Assembly (NCBI GenBank): GCA_029204225.1
Contig: CM055114.1
Location: 12,708,144 to 12,772,143, forward strand
Origin: Diphasiastrum complanatum
Lineage: Eukaryota > Streptophyta > Lycopodiopsida > Lycopodiales > Lycopodiaceae
Direction of reading: 5' to 3'
Length of the DNA: 64,000 bases
A program made the translations under genes and the position numbers. The notes beneath the pieces are model-generated. The model did no database searches. It had not been told where the DNA came from and saw only the letters and a list, made by a program, of their open reading frames with translations. Shown piece by piece: positions 14,163 to 26,162 of this stretch. Within the stretch, counting starts at the first letter, position 1; every line of letters starts with the position of its first letter.

Positions 14163-14899
14163 AGAGAAACGTAGATTGCATGCCAGATCAGCAGGACCAA
14201 GCGAACATCACCTGTCACTTCCTCAAACAGTTACAGTTGATGGATACTCAGTAGCCACAATCTCCACAAGTGCAATTACCTGCTGCTAGAAGATCCAGGC
14301 CCCATCACCAACTGGAACATTCCAACTACTGACATCATCCCCTCACATCCAACAAATAGTTGATTCTGTGGTAACATTCCAACAGCCGCCATAGGCAACA
14401 GATTCAGGGGAGGGAGAAAGGGAGCAGCTTGCAACCACACAAGCAAAGATACACTTGTAGTTGATCCCACTCAAGAATACAAAGATTAAGAAGACAGACG
14501 GTCTACATGGCTAGATTTGCCAAATTAGGCTATTTTTCACATATATTGTTTCTAGTTTTTTTTTAAGTGTTGTATCATTTAAACGGTTTTCAAAATCAAC
14601 ATCTTTAAGTAATAAGAATATATATATGATGATTGAATTTTTTTTTCCCTGTAATATTACGTATGTGACAATCATATACAACATACACAACTTATTAACG
14701 TCACATGAATAACAAGCTTCTAAGATGTCACTACACAACGGTTGGAATTCAAGACCGTACTTTGTTCACATGCAATAATTTTATCCAAACACAGTACTGT
14801 GATTGATACTAAATTGTCTAATATAAAAAAAAATTATATTAAATCATTGACAACACGAATGTCATACACTCAACACGTAGAACTGATAGTTATAAACCT

Positions 14900-15700
14900 G
14901 CTGGATGTTTTTCACAATAATTGCAATATATAATAAATAATACATATTATTATTAACTAAAGAAATTCTATTTCTACGTGTATCACATATTCTTCGAGCA
15001 TCTAAACAAATCACATATTATTTTTATCAACGACTAAGTAATGCATATACTATTACATGTACGAAGCAGATTCTTTATTTTTTGGTACTTAATTACTTAG
15101 ATTAGAATATAATTTTTATTTATCTTTAATTATTTCAATAGAATAGATTCAAATATACAAAACCGGACAACAAAATATAAATAGCCATGTACTGGCTCAC
15201 CATGTATATTATTTTGTACATTTTTTATTAACGCTTAGTTATGTAGATTATAACTTTTTTTATTTACAATTGTATTATATTAATAAGTTCAAATATATGA
15301 AACTAGGACAAAAAAATGAGTAAATTATATACTTTTGTTGGATTTTCCACCAACATACATACGCAATATTGTATGCATGAGGGTTTTCCACTTCATACAA
15401 AAAATAATTGCATAATATTACATGTTTTTTAATTCTAGACATACAAATCTATAAGCCAAAAAGCAACCTAATCATCACATCGAAACAAATTTAAACATAC
15501 CAAATTATATAACAAAATATTAACAAATAATTTTAAGTTTCAAAATCATGCTAGTATTTTGTAGGTAATTAGTTTGTAATTTCAGAAATTCAATTTCCAA
15601 GAATATAATATTTCATTTTGACAAATTCCATGCATGCAAAAAAACAATGGAGATTTTAGTTATAAAGTGAGGAATTGATATTTCAGACAAGGAACTTATT
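14900..15700 (+). repeat. Diverged older copy of the 0.94-kb tandem unit
   Basis: Segments match the two clear copies downstream in the same order: tattacatgtacgaagcag near 15050, ggtacttaattacttagatt near 15085, ttcaaatatacaaaaccgg near 15149, and tttgttggattttccaccaa near 15335 followed by catacatacgcaatatt. Divergence and gaps are larger than between the other copies. Confidence 0.65.
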
Positions 15701-16280
15701 ATTTTAGTAATTGCATTAGAGCTATAAAATAGAACTAGCATACCATATTATGGAGCAAAGTTGTAAAATTAGAATCGAGAACAATAAAAAATTCGCTAAA
15801 AAGAGGTAACTTATTTAATTAAAAAGAAGACCAAATACATTATCGAATGTATCATATATATTATATCAATGCATGTACTAATCAAAATCTATTATGAATG
15901 CTTCTACTAATCAAATATTATGCAAAACAAATCCACATTTTGTGAATCTACTTGTCAATTTTTTTGGGGGAATTTGTAGAATAAAATATGCAAAGCAAAA
16001 AAGCTTTAAGAAATTTACATATACTAACCAGATGCTATGCAAGCCAAATCTACATTTGTGAAAATGTTTGTCAATAATTTTACAAAATCTGTAGCATAGT
16101 TGTGTAAAGCAAAAAAAAATTTACAAGAAATTTGTCGTGGCCACGTTTTGTAACAATAAATTTAAAATAGATTTGAAGGCAACATATTCGTAATCGCAAT
16201 ATATAATCACAAAATGAAGAAGAAATGTCGTACATGACAAAATTGTGTTACAATTTTTTTTTTTAAATGCAGACCATTGT
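15701..16280. other. AT-rich noncoding DNA
   Basis: No gene is seen. Two weakly similar halves (catttgtgaaaatgtttgtcaat near 16051 and cattttgtgaatctacttgtcaat near 15936) suggest further old duplication of the local repeat. Confidence 0.4.
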
Positions 16281-16305
16281 TACACAATCCACTAGCCAAT
16301 ATACA

Positions 16306-17005
16306 TGTTAAAATTTCACAATTCTAGCTTGACCAATTTTGGTCATATTGCTTGTAAATTGTATTATGGTCATGTTGTGGCTTGTCACACGTGCCAAATA
16401 GCATAGGATACTCTTTGTAAGTCTCATTCCTAACCTAGCATAGGAGTGGCACCTTTGGAGTGAGTCCAAATAGTGCTTTGATAAGCTAAAGAGAAAATAG
16501 GAGCTAAAAATAACATGTTTTTCATTGTTTTGGGATCTCAAGATCTTGACCCCAAGTTAGGGTGGATCCAATGACCTATTAAGTTAGATGTTAGGGTTAG
16601 GGTATGATAAGTTCATAGGTGCCCTAATATGCTCAGATCCGAGCTTGAAAAGTATAAATGTATGATGGGATTTCCATCCAGATATCAAGAAAAATCGAGT
16701 TTTTCCACTTCTATTATCATTGTCTTTTGGTGACGAGTTCTAGCTATTGGATGTGAGTGTTCTTATGCATTAATTGCCTGGTTTGGAAGGTACTGAACTA
16801 TTTTACAGGTCTGAGAAGCTTGTTGTACTTTACTTTGGTTCATTTGATCAAATCTATGTGCCTAATGTGGAGTTAAATGCCAAATTAGCTAGTTTTGGTA
16901 GCTACTCTTGATTCTAGCTCATAGTTTGGATCTAGATCTTTTATTTGAGCATCCTCCATCACTTTTAGGATTTATTGGGATTCATTTTGCTGTAAAATTT
17001 TGTCA
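16306..17005 (+). repeat. 5' LTR (700 bp)
   Basis: Opens TGTTAAAATTTCACAATTC and closes AAAATTTTGTCA directly before the primer-binding site. It pairs with 20670-21369. Confidence 0.95.
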
Positions 17006-17018
17006 TGGTATCAGAACC
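17006..17018 (+). promoter_or_regulatory. Primer-binding site (initiator Met tRNA type)
   Basis: tggtatcagaacc directly abuts the 5' LTR and matches the usual TGGTATCAGAGC of plant copia elements with one change. Confidence 0.9.
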
Positions 17019-17760
17019 TAATCAAAAGTGAGCTTTAGATTTGATTTTCTCAAGCTTAGATCCTAGATTTGAGTATTGGCTTTGTCCTTGCTACTAGTTG
17101 CTAGTCTAGTGATTGTACCTTCAAATTTGGTTTCATTTGAGTGATAATAGATCAAAGGAAACTTTTTTTGCTGAGTTATAGCTGCAGGAACCGAGATTGA
17201 CCCATTTCCATTCAACCAAACCAAATTAGAAAGTTCTTATGAGTTGAATCTTGGAGTACATGTCTCCTAGTAGAGATTCTCATAAGGATTTGAATGCCAC
17301 CACCCTTTAAAAGTTTGGATCAGTCATTAAAGAGCTTAATTAGGTCATTCTTAGGCTTCTTAAGGTCCTAAAATACACCTTCTAGGTTCAGATCAAGTGT
17401 TTTGATGATTTTTTCATCTAGAACTGCAAAACTAGTGAAAATTGTGTTTCTATTCTACTCGGTTTTGGATAGGTTTGTGATTGAATATGTCAATGTGATT
17501 CAACCTAAATTTAAGAGGCTTTATTTGTAAGATATTTGTGTGTTATAAAGTGCTTTTGGTTCAATATAGGTGGTTTCACCCTTCTTGTGAAGTCGAGATC
17601 AAGGAGGAGACTAGTTTTAATCAAATCTATAGTAAATTTGGATCTACTTTGGATCTAGAAGATAGATCAAGCTCAAGATCACCTTAGATCTTGTTGAGAA
17701 ATCAGAGAGTGATTCATCTCAGGTCCCAAAGAGAGTGGGATAGCTAGTAGTGATCATATC

Positions 17761-18471
17761 TTGTACAATCTATCTTGTTTCTTTGAGTCTATCTCCCTAT
17801 CATTGAAGATGGCATCCATGGATATTGTGAATGGAGAGGAAGATGAGCCAATCCATCCACAAGAAGCAACTAAATACAAGAGAAGGTGCAAGATTGCACT
17901 TCATTGTATTAAGATGAATATTGCAAATGATTTGCTCAAAGAAGTAGGAGCATGTACCTCAGCCCAAGAGGATTGGGAGACTCTTCAAAAGATCTATGAG
18001 TCCAAGAATACCTCAAGGTTACTTTCCCTCAAGAACCAAGTTCTTCAATGCTTCCAAGGGAGGAGTGAGAGTGGACATCAATTTTTTTTTAGAGTAAAAG
18101 ATTTGAACAAAGATCTTACTTATGTTGGTAAACCTATTAAAGAGAGTGAGCTTGTGCAAATAGTTTTGAATGGCTTATGTAGTGATTTTACTAACCATGT
18201 CCAAAGTTATGCCATCATGGGAAACTTGCCTACAATTGAAGACCTTCAAAGTGTGTTGATGGCCGAGGAGAGTAGGAAGGCTCATATCAAATCAAGGATG
18301 GAGAGGCTCTCCATCAATGATGTGATGACAAAGCCTTATTTTTCAAGAGCAAAGGCAAAGCAAAGACCAAGGGAGGAGCATTCAAAAGCGAGCAAGCAAA
18401 GGATGGAGATCAAGGAGGATCCACATCCTCATCATCACAAGTCAAGCCCAAGAAGGACAAATCTAAGATAA
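17761..18471 (+). pseudogene. Copia Gag of the 16.3-kb element
   Basis: Gag/UBN2-type region: YKRRCKIALHCIKMNIANDL, RLLSLKNQVLQCFQGRSESG and LVQIVLNGLCSDFTNHVQSY, giving a basic RNA-binding tail. The likely native start is ATG at 17810 or later, since residues before MASMDIVNGEEDE look like leader. The conserved N-terminal part of gag is shortened compared with the 56-kb copia. A frameshift near 18430-18470 separates it from the zinc knuckle, C-Y-Y-C-S-K-M-G-H-Y-A-S-E-C at about 18474-18515. Confidence 0.85.
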
Positions 18472-18491
18472 AGTGCTACTATTGTAGCAAG

Positions 18492-19247
18492 ATGGGGCAT
18501 TATGCCTCAGAATGCTTCAAGAGGAAGCAAGATCAAAGCCAAGCCAACATTGGACAAGAGGAGGAAGAGAGCTATTATGAGGACTCACTCATGGTGTCAA
18601 CCTTTTCATCATCAAATGTCAAAGGTGAAGATCCTTGGTGGATAGATAGTGGGGCAAGCTCCCACATGTCGGGTAAAAGGGAGTACTTTTCTCAACTCAC
18701 ACCTTATGTAGGACCTATAAAGTCCATTTTTACAGAAAATGATCATGAATGTAAAGTTGAAGGTGTGGGATCCATTCCCTTATGCTTAGGATCCTCCAAG
18801 AAGACTAAGATAGATAGTGTTCTCTTCATTCCTAGCATCACTAAGAATTTGCTTAGTGTTGGCCAACTTTTAGATCATGGTTTCATTGTGGAGTTCTTAA
18901 CTAATGTATGCAACATCAAGAAAAGTGGGATGATCATAGCAAGGGAAACAAGGTTTGGGAGGCTATTCAAGCTTGATGCTTTTGTAAATCCTAACCAAGT
19001 TGTGATGGTAGCCGAGGAGACCAAGATGACCACATTTGACTTGTGGCACAAGAGGCTTGGTCACATCAACACCAAGTCTATGGAAGCCACATGCAAGGAG
19101 GAGCTTGTTGTAGGCCTTCCAAGATCCATGGAAAAGGAGGAAAAGGTTTTTGAGGCATGTGCTTTGGCTAAAGCACATAGGTTTCCTTTCTCTAACACTA
19201 TCACTAAGACTACTCACCCTCTTAAGTTGATTCATTTCTTAAGTTGA
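18492..19247 (+). pseudogene. Copia protease and pre-integrase of the 16.3-kb element
   Basis: Starts inside the zinc knuckle (MGHYASEC). The aspartic protease motif WWIDSGASSHMSG is at about residues 47-59, then SVLFIPSITKNLLSVGQLLD, then the HHCC-type pre-integrase with LWHKRLGHINTKSMEA and C-A-L-A-K-A-H-R-F-P-F. It stops after LKLIHFLS, where a short duplicated phrase (aagttgattcattt) creates the break. Confidence 0.88.
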
Positions 19248-20596
19248 TTCATTTGGATGTACATTTTGCTAGAACAAAGAGCAATGGTAGAGCCACAATG
19301 TTTGTAATATTGAATGATGAATCCTCTAAGAATCATATTGGCAAAGATATGGTTGAGATCAAGGAGGAGCTTGATCAAGAAGAGGAGCAAAATCCGAGAG
19401 CTGCAACTATTCCAAGGAGAGCCACAAGAGCAAAGATGGAGCTATCAATGCTCATTTTTGTGGACAAGGAAAGGCAAGTTGGAAAGGGGGGTACATTTTG
19501 TACTTCATTTGCTGAGTTTTGTAATGAGGTCCCTTTGAATTCTAAAGTATGGAATGAAAGGTGTTTGTCATATCTACTTACTCTTGATTGTGCTAGAAGT
19601 AAGCATGACATTTTCATTCATAAGTTGAAAGAATTTGACTTCATTTTCAAAGAGGCATATTGTGAATCTTGTATGAGAATAAGTGAATCATCCTTGAAGG
19701 ACACTTATATCCATACAAGAGTATTTGGCCTCATTAGCTTCAAGTTCAACAAGTATGTAATGCAAATTGCTAGTGGTAAGCAATTGTGGACTAGTAAATT
19801 TGGTATAAATAATCTTGGTGATTGTTTTGTTGACTTGAAAGATCATATTGAGAAGGAGAACATTCAAGTTTGAAGACTTGGAAATAAAGTCCTTGAGAGT
19901 CTTGAAGAAGATTATGGTTTGGATCCATGTTCTCATCATCAACTCCAAGAGGGAGTGAGCATGATGAAGAAAAAAGACATCAAGGAAGAACCCGAGAAGG
20001 AGCTCTTGTCTCAAGGCAAAAGAGACCTGAATCTACATCAATATGAAGGTTTGGGTAAAGAGAAAGGAGCAGCAAGGAAGTTTATCCATATCTCCCTTTA
20101 CTCATCTTATTTTGTATTTGATGTCATGTATTTGATAAAGTCCTTTGATGATGCTAGTATGAACATTGTTTTTCATCCTATATCTCATGATGATGAAATA
20201 GTGATCATTACTACTTTGATTGGAGTTCCAAATATGTATTCAAAGGCCTCATCTTGTGATCCATTCACTCTTGAAGAAGACCTTCATTGAAAGGATGCCA
20301 AGTTGGAGTTCATTGTTTTGGTGGATAAAGTCAAGATGGTGATATCTCAAGCTTTGATTGTATGTGCTTCATACATAAGTTGGATCTTATGGAAAGCTGC
20401 TGTTTTTCATGTTTATTTTAAGGAGGAGACTCGCATTTTTCAGCCCAAGGTGTTCATTCAACAATCTATCCAAGACAAGGCTTGGATCTTGAAGACAATC
20501 CTTATTGAGCTCTCACTACATTTTAGAACTTGGAGCTCAAATAATATTCTTATCATGATGAGTTATCACAGTCACTCAACAAAGCAAGAACCTTGA
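19244..20596 (+). pseudogene. Novel and scrambled 3' part of the 16.3-kb element
   Basis: A scrap of integrase (KSNGRATMFVILNDESS) is joined to the pre-RT linker (IPRRATRAKMELSMLIFVDK). After that come ORFs with no pol motif: SKHDIFIHKLKEFDFIFKEA near 19590, a segment at 19919-20290, and SYISWILWKAAVFHVYFKEE near 20370. The last might be a distant remnant of RNase H-side sequence, but none of its catalytic residues are recognisable. The rearrangement is internal, since the polypurine tract and 3' LTR follow normally. Confidence 0.6.
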
Positions 20597-20660
20597 AGTT
20601 ATATTGTTTTTATCCATGTATTGATTATTGATCCAGGATAGTCTCATCAAGCTAAATTGT

Positions 20661-21369
20661 GAGGAGGAGTGTTAAAATTTCACAATTCTAGTTTGACCAG
20701 TTTTGGTCATATTGCTTGTAAATTGTATTATGGTCATGTTGTGGCTTGTCACATGCACCAAATAGCATAGGATACTCTTTGTAAGTCTCATTCCTAACCT
20801 AGCATAGGAGTGGCACCTTTGGAGTGAGTCTAGATAGTGCTTTGATAAGCTAGAGAAAAAATAGGAGCTAAAAATAGCATGTTTTTCATTGTTTTGGGAT
20901 CTCGAGATCTTGACCCCAAGTTAGGGCGGATCCAATGACCTATTAGGCTAGATGTTAGGGTTAGGGTATGATAAGTTCATAGGTTCCCTAATATGCTCAG
21001 ATCCGAGTTTGAAAAGTATAAATGTATGATGGGATTTCCATCCAAATATCAAGAAAAATCGAGTTTTTTCACTTCTATCATCATTGTCTTTTGGTGGCGA
21101 GTTCTAGCTATTGGATGTCAGTGTTCTTATGCATCAATTGCTTGGTTTGGAAGGTACGGAACCTGTTTACAGGTCTGAGAAACTTGTTGTACTTTACTTT
21201 GGTTCATTTGATCAAATCTATTTGCCTAATGTGGAGTTAAATGCCAAATTAGCTAGTTTTGGTAACTAGTCTTGATTCTAGCTCATAGTTTGGATCTAGA
21301 TCTTTTATTTGTGCATCCTCCATCACTTTTAGAATTGATTGGGATTCATTTTTCTATAAAATTTTGTCA
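20661..21369 (+). repeat. Polypurine tract and 3' LTR
   Basis: GAGGAGGAG at 20661-20669 is followed by TGTTAAAATTTCACAATTC (LTR 20670-21369, 700 bp) and the target-site copy ATACA. Confidence 0.95.
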
Positions 21370-21427
21370 ATACAAAATATTACACATGCAAAAAGTCTTC
21401 AACTCATATGAAAATGCTCATGATTAA

Positions 21428-22017
21428 CGCTAGAGTCGTTTCAAAATGCACACAAAAGTGTCATTTCAAGCACTTATTAAAAAACTTATGTCTCATAAAC
21501 TATGATGAATCACATCAAATCCTTTCACAGGTGTGTTCTTCATAGAGTTATGTAGAGATAGATATGTGCATCTAAAGTTACCCATGTCAGGTGCTGAAAA
21601 GTATTGAAAATTATTGAAAGGTGCTAGAAAGGTTCAGCTCTTTTGGACCTGCTTTTTACAACTCTTTGGCTGTCTACTTTCAAAAAGCCTTTATGACCAT
21701 AGAAACATGTCTATAAAAAAAAAATAAATTTGGAGTCCTATAGAGATATATACATCCACCTAAAGTTACCCATGTGAAGTGCTGAAAAGTGCTGAAAATT
21801 GAAATTTTTGGAGGGCAAATTGCCATCAATTGAGTGAAAAAAAGAAGAAGCTAAGTCTTCCAATACCACAGTGAAGAGTCAAGTCTAGTTCCACATACAG
21901 TTGAAAAATTGAAATTTCAATCATTTGATGACATGTTATGTCTTGTCAAGTGACCAAGAGTTTTATGCACACTTTTGTGCGCACGCACACAAAAAAGTGT
22001 TGAAAATAACTCTAGTG
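21428..22017. mobile_element. 590-bp TIR element (MITE-like)
   Basis: The left end is cgctagagtcgtttc; the right end, reverse-complemented, is cactagagttattttc. TTAA flanks both sides (21424-21427 and 22018-22021), and the empty site gattaataaac is seen near 24523. The target could equally be TA with ends ACRCTAGAG, as in Tc1/mariner. Inside are two related stretches (ctaaagttacccatgt plus aagtgctgaaaa). No transposase, so non-autonomous. Confidence 0.85.
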
Positions 22018-22451
22018 TTAATAAACTACTAAATGATTACATATATTTGTGCATGTGCAAAGAGATATGATCATACATGAACTTAATAACACGACACCAA
22101 AAAACCAGTTCGAAAAAAACTATTAAACATGATAGTTAGCAATTTTTACTGAATTACAAAGACGAAGACAAAATTTAAGATAATCAAACAAAACATCAAA
22201 TAGAAAAAATACTTATTATTAACTAATCTAAATTTTTTCATTGTTATGTATACATAAAAACGTCTATTTAATTACTATGATATTGAGACAACAAAGTCAC
22301 ACATTTAAACAAACCACGTAATACTTTTACATCAGTAACTAACTATTGCATGTATTATTACATGTACAAAAGATCTTGTTCTTATATACAAAATTTCATT
22401 TTTTTGTCTGGTACTTAATTATTTAGATTGAAATATAAACATTGTCTATCT

Positions 22452-24013
22452 TGTGAAGATTCACACATGTAGGAATGTCCTAATGTGTGAAATTTGTTGA
22501 ATTCACACGTGTGGATTGTCCACAACATGTACTTGTGATCTCCTAAGGTGTGTAGATGCACCAAGATCAAGACTAGATTGAGATTCAAGATCAATCTTAG
22601 ATCCTATGGCAAAAACACACTACTACATGCATTCAATCACTTCCAACTCTCACTCACATGTGTGGGAAGTATTCAAAAAATAATCTAAGTAAAAACAAGC
22701 TGCTCTCCTCGGGTAGAGAGAGAAAAAGCATCATGAGCTCTCGGGTAGAGAGAGAAAGCTAGAAATCCAATAACTCACAAAATCCATGAAATCACCAAAT
22801 CAATTAGCTTCAAAATGAGGAGTACAATGATATTAGTAGATCCACGAGCTACCACTATGCTTAGCTATGATTGGACCATACTTTGTCACCTCTTGATCCT
22901 ATTGGACCATTGATCCATGCACTTCTTAATTCTATTGGACTATATTCAAGCACACCTCAATTTCCTATTGGACCTCACAAGGTTCCACCTCTAAATCCTA
23001 TTGGACCTCTTGGAATTCATCAAACAAAAGCTTTACACTTTTCTAAACTCTAATTGGCACATGTTTAGCCTCTTACTCTATTTTGGCTCAATAGTGGCAT
23101 TACAAGTGGAAATGCATAATTTGCCATCTATGCCAAATTTATTTCTATCAACATCCTACACCTAGATGCTTGATGTAAAAAACATAAGCTAACATAGATA
23201 ATCTTTTTTAATTCTTCACAAAATTGATCTTCTGAGCTTGGCTCATGCACTATAGATCACCTACTGATTGAAATCCAAGATCAATGACAAGATCTAGGGC
23301 AAAAAGACCATTCTACATGCATTCATTCATTACCAAAAGGTGTTTCACACATGTGGAAGACTTCATGAAATAAACTAAGTCCCATACCAACAAGCTCCTC
23401 TCCTCGGGTATAGAGAGAAAATACCACTTTTGGTCTCATCTACAGAGAGAAAGCAATACAAGCAAAATTGGCAAATCTCCAAATTGACTCAAAAAACTCA
23501 TATCTCATACATTAATGATGCGAATGGAAGTACATATGGAAACTAGTGGAGATCCAAGCTTAATTGCTATTGGACCCCTTAAACATAGCCTCTCTAATCA
23601 TATTGGATGTGTGATGCAACATCCCTCACTTTTGATTGGACCCTTCCAACACATCTCTCTCTAATGATTGGACCCTTTGACTTTTGCCACCACATAGGGT
23701 GCCTCACTCATCAAACCTAAACTTGACATGTGTAAGCAACCTAACTAGCTTGAGTTACATCACAATTGAATTTTGGCCTAATCATGACAAAACATGTGTA
23801 CTTGACCATTTGACCTCTAAAGCCAAAATTGGCCCTCTCAAAGTTCTACACCAAGATGCTTGACTAGCAATCTTTATGATACCCCTAGAGTCAACATTAT
23901 AAACTAATTCTAACTATTTAACACATGTGGGAACATATTATCCACACATGTGAAATGTACTCACAAACATAAAATCATAAAACAACCAAGATAGATTTTT
24001 GACATTTTTCACA
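22452..24013. mobile_element. 1562-bp TG...CA element, non-autonomous
   Basis: Starts TGTGAAGATTCACACATG and ends GACATTTTTCACA, flanked by TATCT and TATTT (a 5-bp duplication with one change); the empty site is near 24957. Two halves share phrases in order: a cacatgtgtgg palindrome, aagctgctctcctcgggtag or aagctcctctcctcgggtat with agagagaaa, and ctacacctagatgcttga or ctacaccaagatgcttga. This fits two diverged LTRs with almost no interior (TRIM-like), or a duplicated solo LTR. No coding capacity. Confidence 0.75.
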
Positions 24014-24447
24014 TATTTATCACCAGATCAAAAAAAAAGATTCAAATATACAAAACCATAGAACAAAATATGAATAACCATGTACTGTTTTATCAAGCAT
24101 GTTCTTTTATACATTTCTTTTGTTGGATTTTCCACCAACATACATACGTACTATTATATGTGTAAGGGTTTTCTACCTCATACAAAAAAATTGTTTTTCT
24201 ACTATTAACTAAAAACTATGTACGTCGTTCATGAACATGCATACATCTATAAAAATATTTTTGATTCTTGACATAAATCTATAACATGATATCAAATAGT
24301 CACATAACAAACAAAGCAAAACTGAATAAAATCCCATACTCAATTGTATAATAATATTTATGAACAAATCAGTTGTATTGATACAAGCAGCATAGATTAA
24401 TTCATTGCATATAAATACCCATGACTACATACCGACATTGCGTCGTT

Positions 24448-25388
24448 ACACAATCCACTAGCCAATATACAAAATGTTACACATGCAAAAAAGTCTTCAA
24501 CTCATATGAAAATGCTCATGATTAATAAACTACTAACAATTACATATATTTGTGCATGTGCAAAGAGGTATGATCATACATGAACTTAATAACACGACAC
24601 CAAAAAACCAGTTCAGAAAAACCTATTAAACATGATAGTTAGCATTTTGTAATGAATTACAAAGACTAAGACAAAATTTAAGATAATTAAACAAAACATC
24701 AAACAAGAAAAATACTTATTAACTAATCTAATTTTTTTCATTTCTATGTATACATAAAAATGTCTATTTAATTACTATGATATTGAGACAACAAAGTCAC
24801 ACATTTAAACAAATCACATATTACTTTTACATCAGTAACTAACTATTGCATGTATAATCACATGTACAAAAGATCTTGTGCCTACATACAAAATTTCATT
24901 TTTTTGTTTGGTACTTGATTATTTAGATTGAAATATAATTGTTGTTTATCTATCACCAGATCAAAAAAACAAGTTTAAATATACAAAATCATGGAACAAA
25001 ATATGAATAACCATGTACAGTCTTATCAAGTATGTTCTTCTATACATTTCTTATCAATTACGGTTTTGTTCGATTTTCCACCAACATACATACGTAATAT
25101 TATATGCATAAAGGTTTTCGACCTCATACAAAAAATTTGTTTTTCTACTATTAACTAAAAACTATGTATGTTGTTCATGAACATGCATACATCTATAAAA
25201 ATATTTTTGATTCTAGACATAAATCTATAACATGATATTAAATAGTCACATAACAAACAAAGCAAAACTGAATAAAATCCTATACTCAATTGTATAATAA
25301 TATTTATGAACAAATCAGTTGTATTGATACGAGTAGCATAGGTTAATTCATTGCATATAAATACCTATGACTACATACCGACATTGCG
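24448..25388. repeat. Tandem unit, copy 2, uninterrupted
   Basis: It follows copy 1 directly and has the same order of phrases: ccactagccaatatac, gctcatgattaataaactac, gtttatctatcaccagatca, ccaccaacatacatacg and ctacataccgacattgcg. It carries the empty site for all three insertions in copy 1. No ORF of note. Confidence 0.88.
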
Positions 25389-26048
25389 CAACAATATTGA
25401 ACGAACGATTGTTTTTGCACATAAATCTTGATAATTTTTACACAAATGCATTTAAACTTACTATATTCCTAATATTTTTAAGTCTTTGATATCCGAAAGA
25501 TACATTCTTTTAATGAAATCTATTAACTCGGTCATGAACATGGTAAATGGACAAAATTGAAATTACATGTATTGAACTTTTTAAACCATATTAATTAACA
25601 TAGTACAAAAGTAAGGACAAGATATTTAAAATGGTAACGGTCATAAATATTAAAAATAATTAACTATTCACAAAACAAAATTTTCACGAATCTTTTTTTA
25701 TAGCCGATACATAAGTTATGAAGTACCTCTTACTTCCTCGGTATTATACTAAGACTACAAATTTAAAGACACAAATTTGTCTATCAAAATGTACATATTA
25801 TTACATAAAGAGATATTATAGGATACCTAATTATAAACAAAGTACTTTGTAACATACTAACATTCCACAACCAATGATTACAATAAAACCCAAAAAATAA
25901 CATAAAATGCAAAATGATGTTGTACATAGAGTTCAACCAACAACAACAGACATACTTACAGAAGCACACGTACAATCAAAAAGTCTAGGAGTAATCAGAT
26001 ACAAGCTGCAAAATCCATCATTTGAAATAAAAAATATATTAATAAAAC
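25389..26048. other. AT-rich noncoding DNA
   Basis: No gene is seen between the tandem unit and the CT microsatellite. Confidence 0.5.
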
Positions 26049-26064
26049 TCTCTCTCTCACTCTC

Positions 26065-26142
<78 letters not shown>

Positions 26143-26162
26143 TCAAAATATATATATATATA
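26049..26162 (+). repeat. (CT)n then (TA)n microsatellite
   Basis: CT/TC run of about 95 bp with small interruptions, then tatatatatata. The ORFs running through it are artefacts. Confidence 0.97.

Larger units (their letters stand above)
16306..21369 (+). mobile_element. Internally deleted Ty1/copia LTR retrotransposon (complete ends)
   Basis: 5064 bp, with 700-bp LTRs at both ends (TG...CA), a target-site duplication ATACA at 16301-16305 and 21370-21374, a tRNA-iMet-type primer site after the 5' LTR and a polypurine tract before the 3' LTR. The interior keeps gag, a zinc knuckle, protease and pre-integrase, but integrase, reverse transcriptase and RNase H are gone. It could have moved only with enzymes supplied in trans. 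By my count the LTRs differ at about 36 of 700 positions (about 95% identity), so the insertion is not recent. Confidence 0.95.
16281..24441. repeat. Tandem unit, copy 1, broken by three insertions
   Basis: Copy 1 begins tacacaatccactagccaat and ends near ccgacattgcg. After removal of the retrotransposon (16306-21369), the TIR element (21428-22017) and the TG...CA element (22452-24013), each with one target-site copy, about 931 bp remain. That matches the intact copy 2 of about 941 bp. AT-rich and noncoding. Confidence 0.85.

Noticed and set aside
24400-25400. CRISPR-like or satellite array
   Set aside because: The repeat units are about 0.94 kb and occur two or three times, with no short regularly spaced repeats; this is ordinary tandem duplication in plant DNA.
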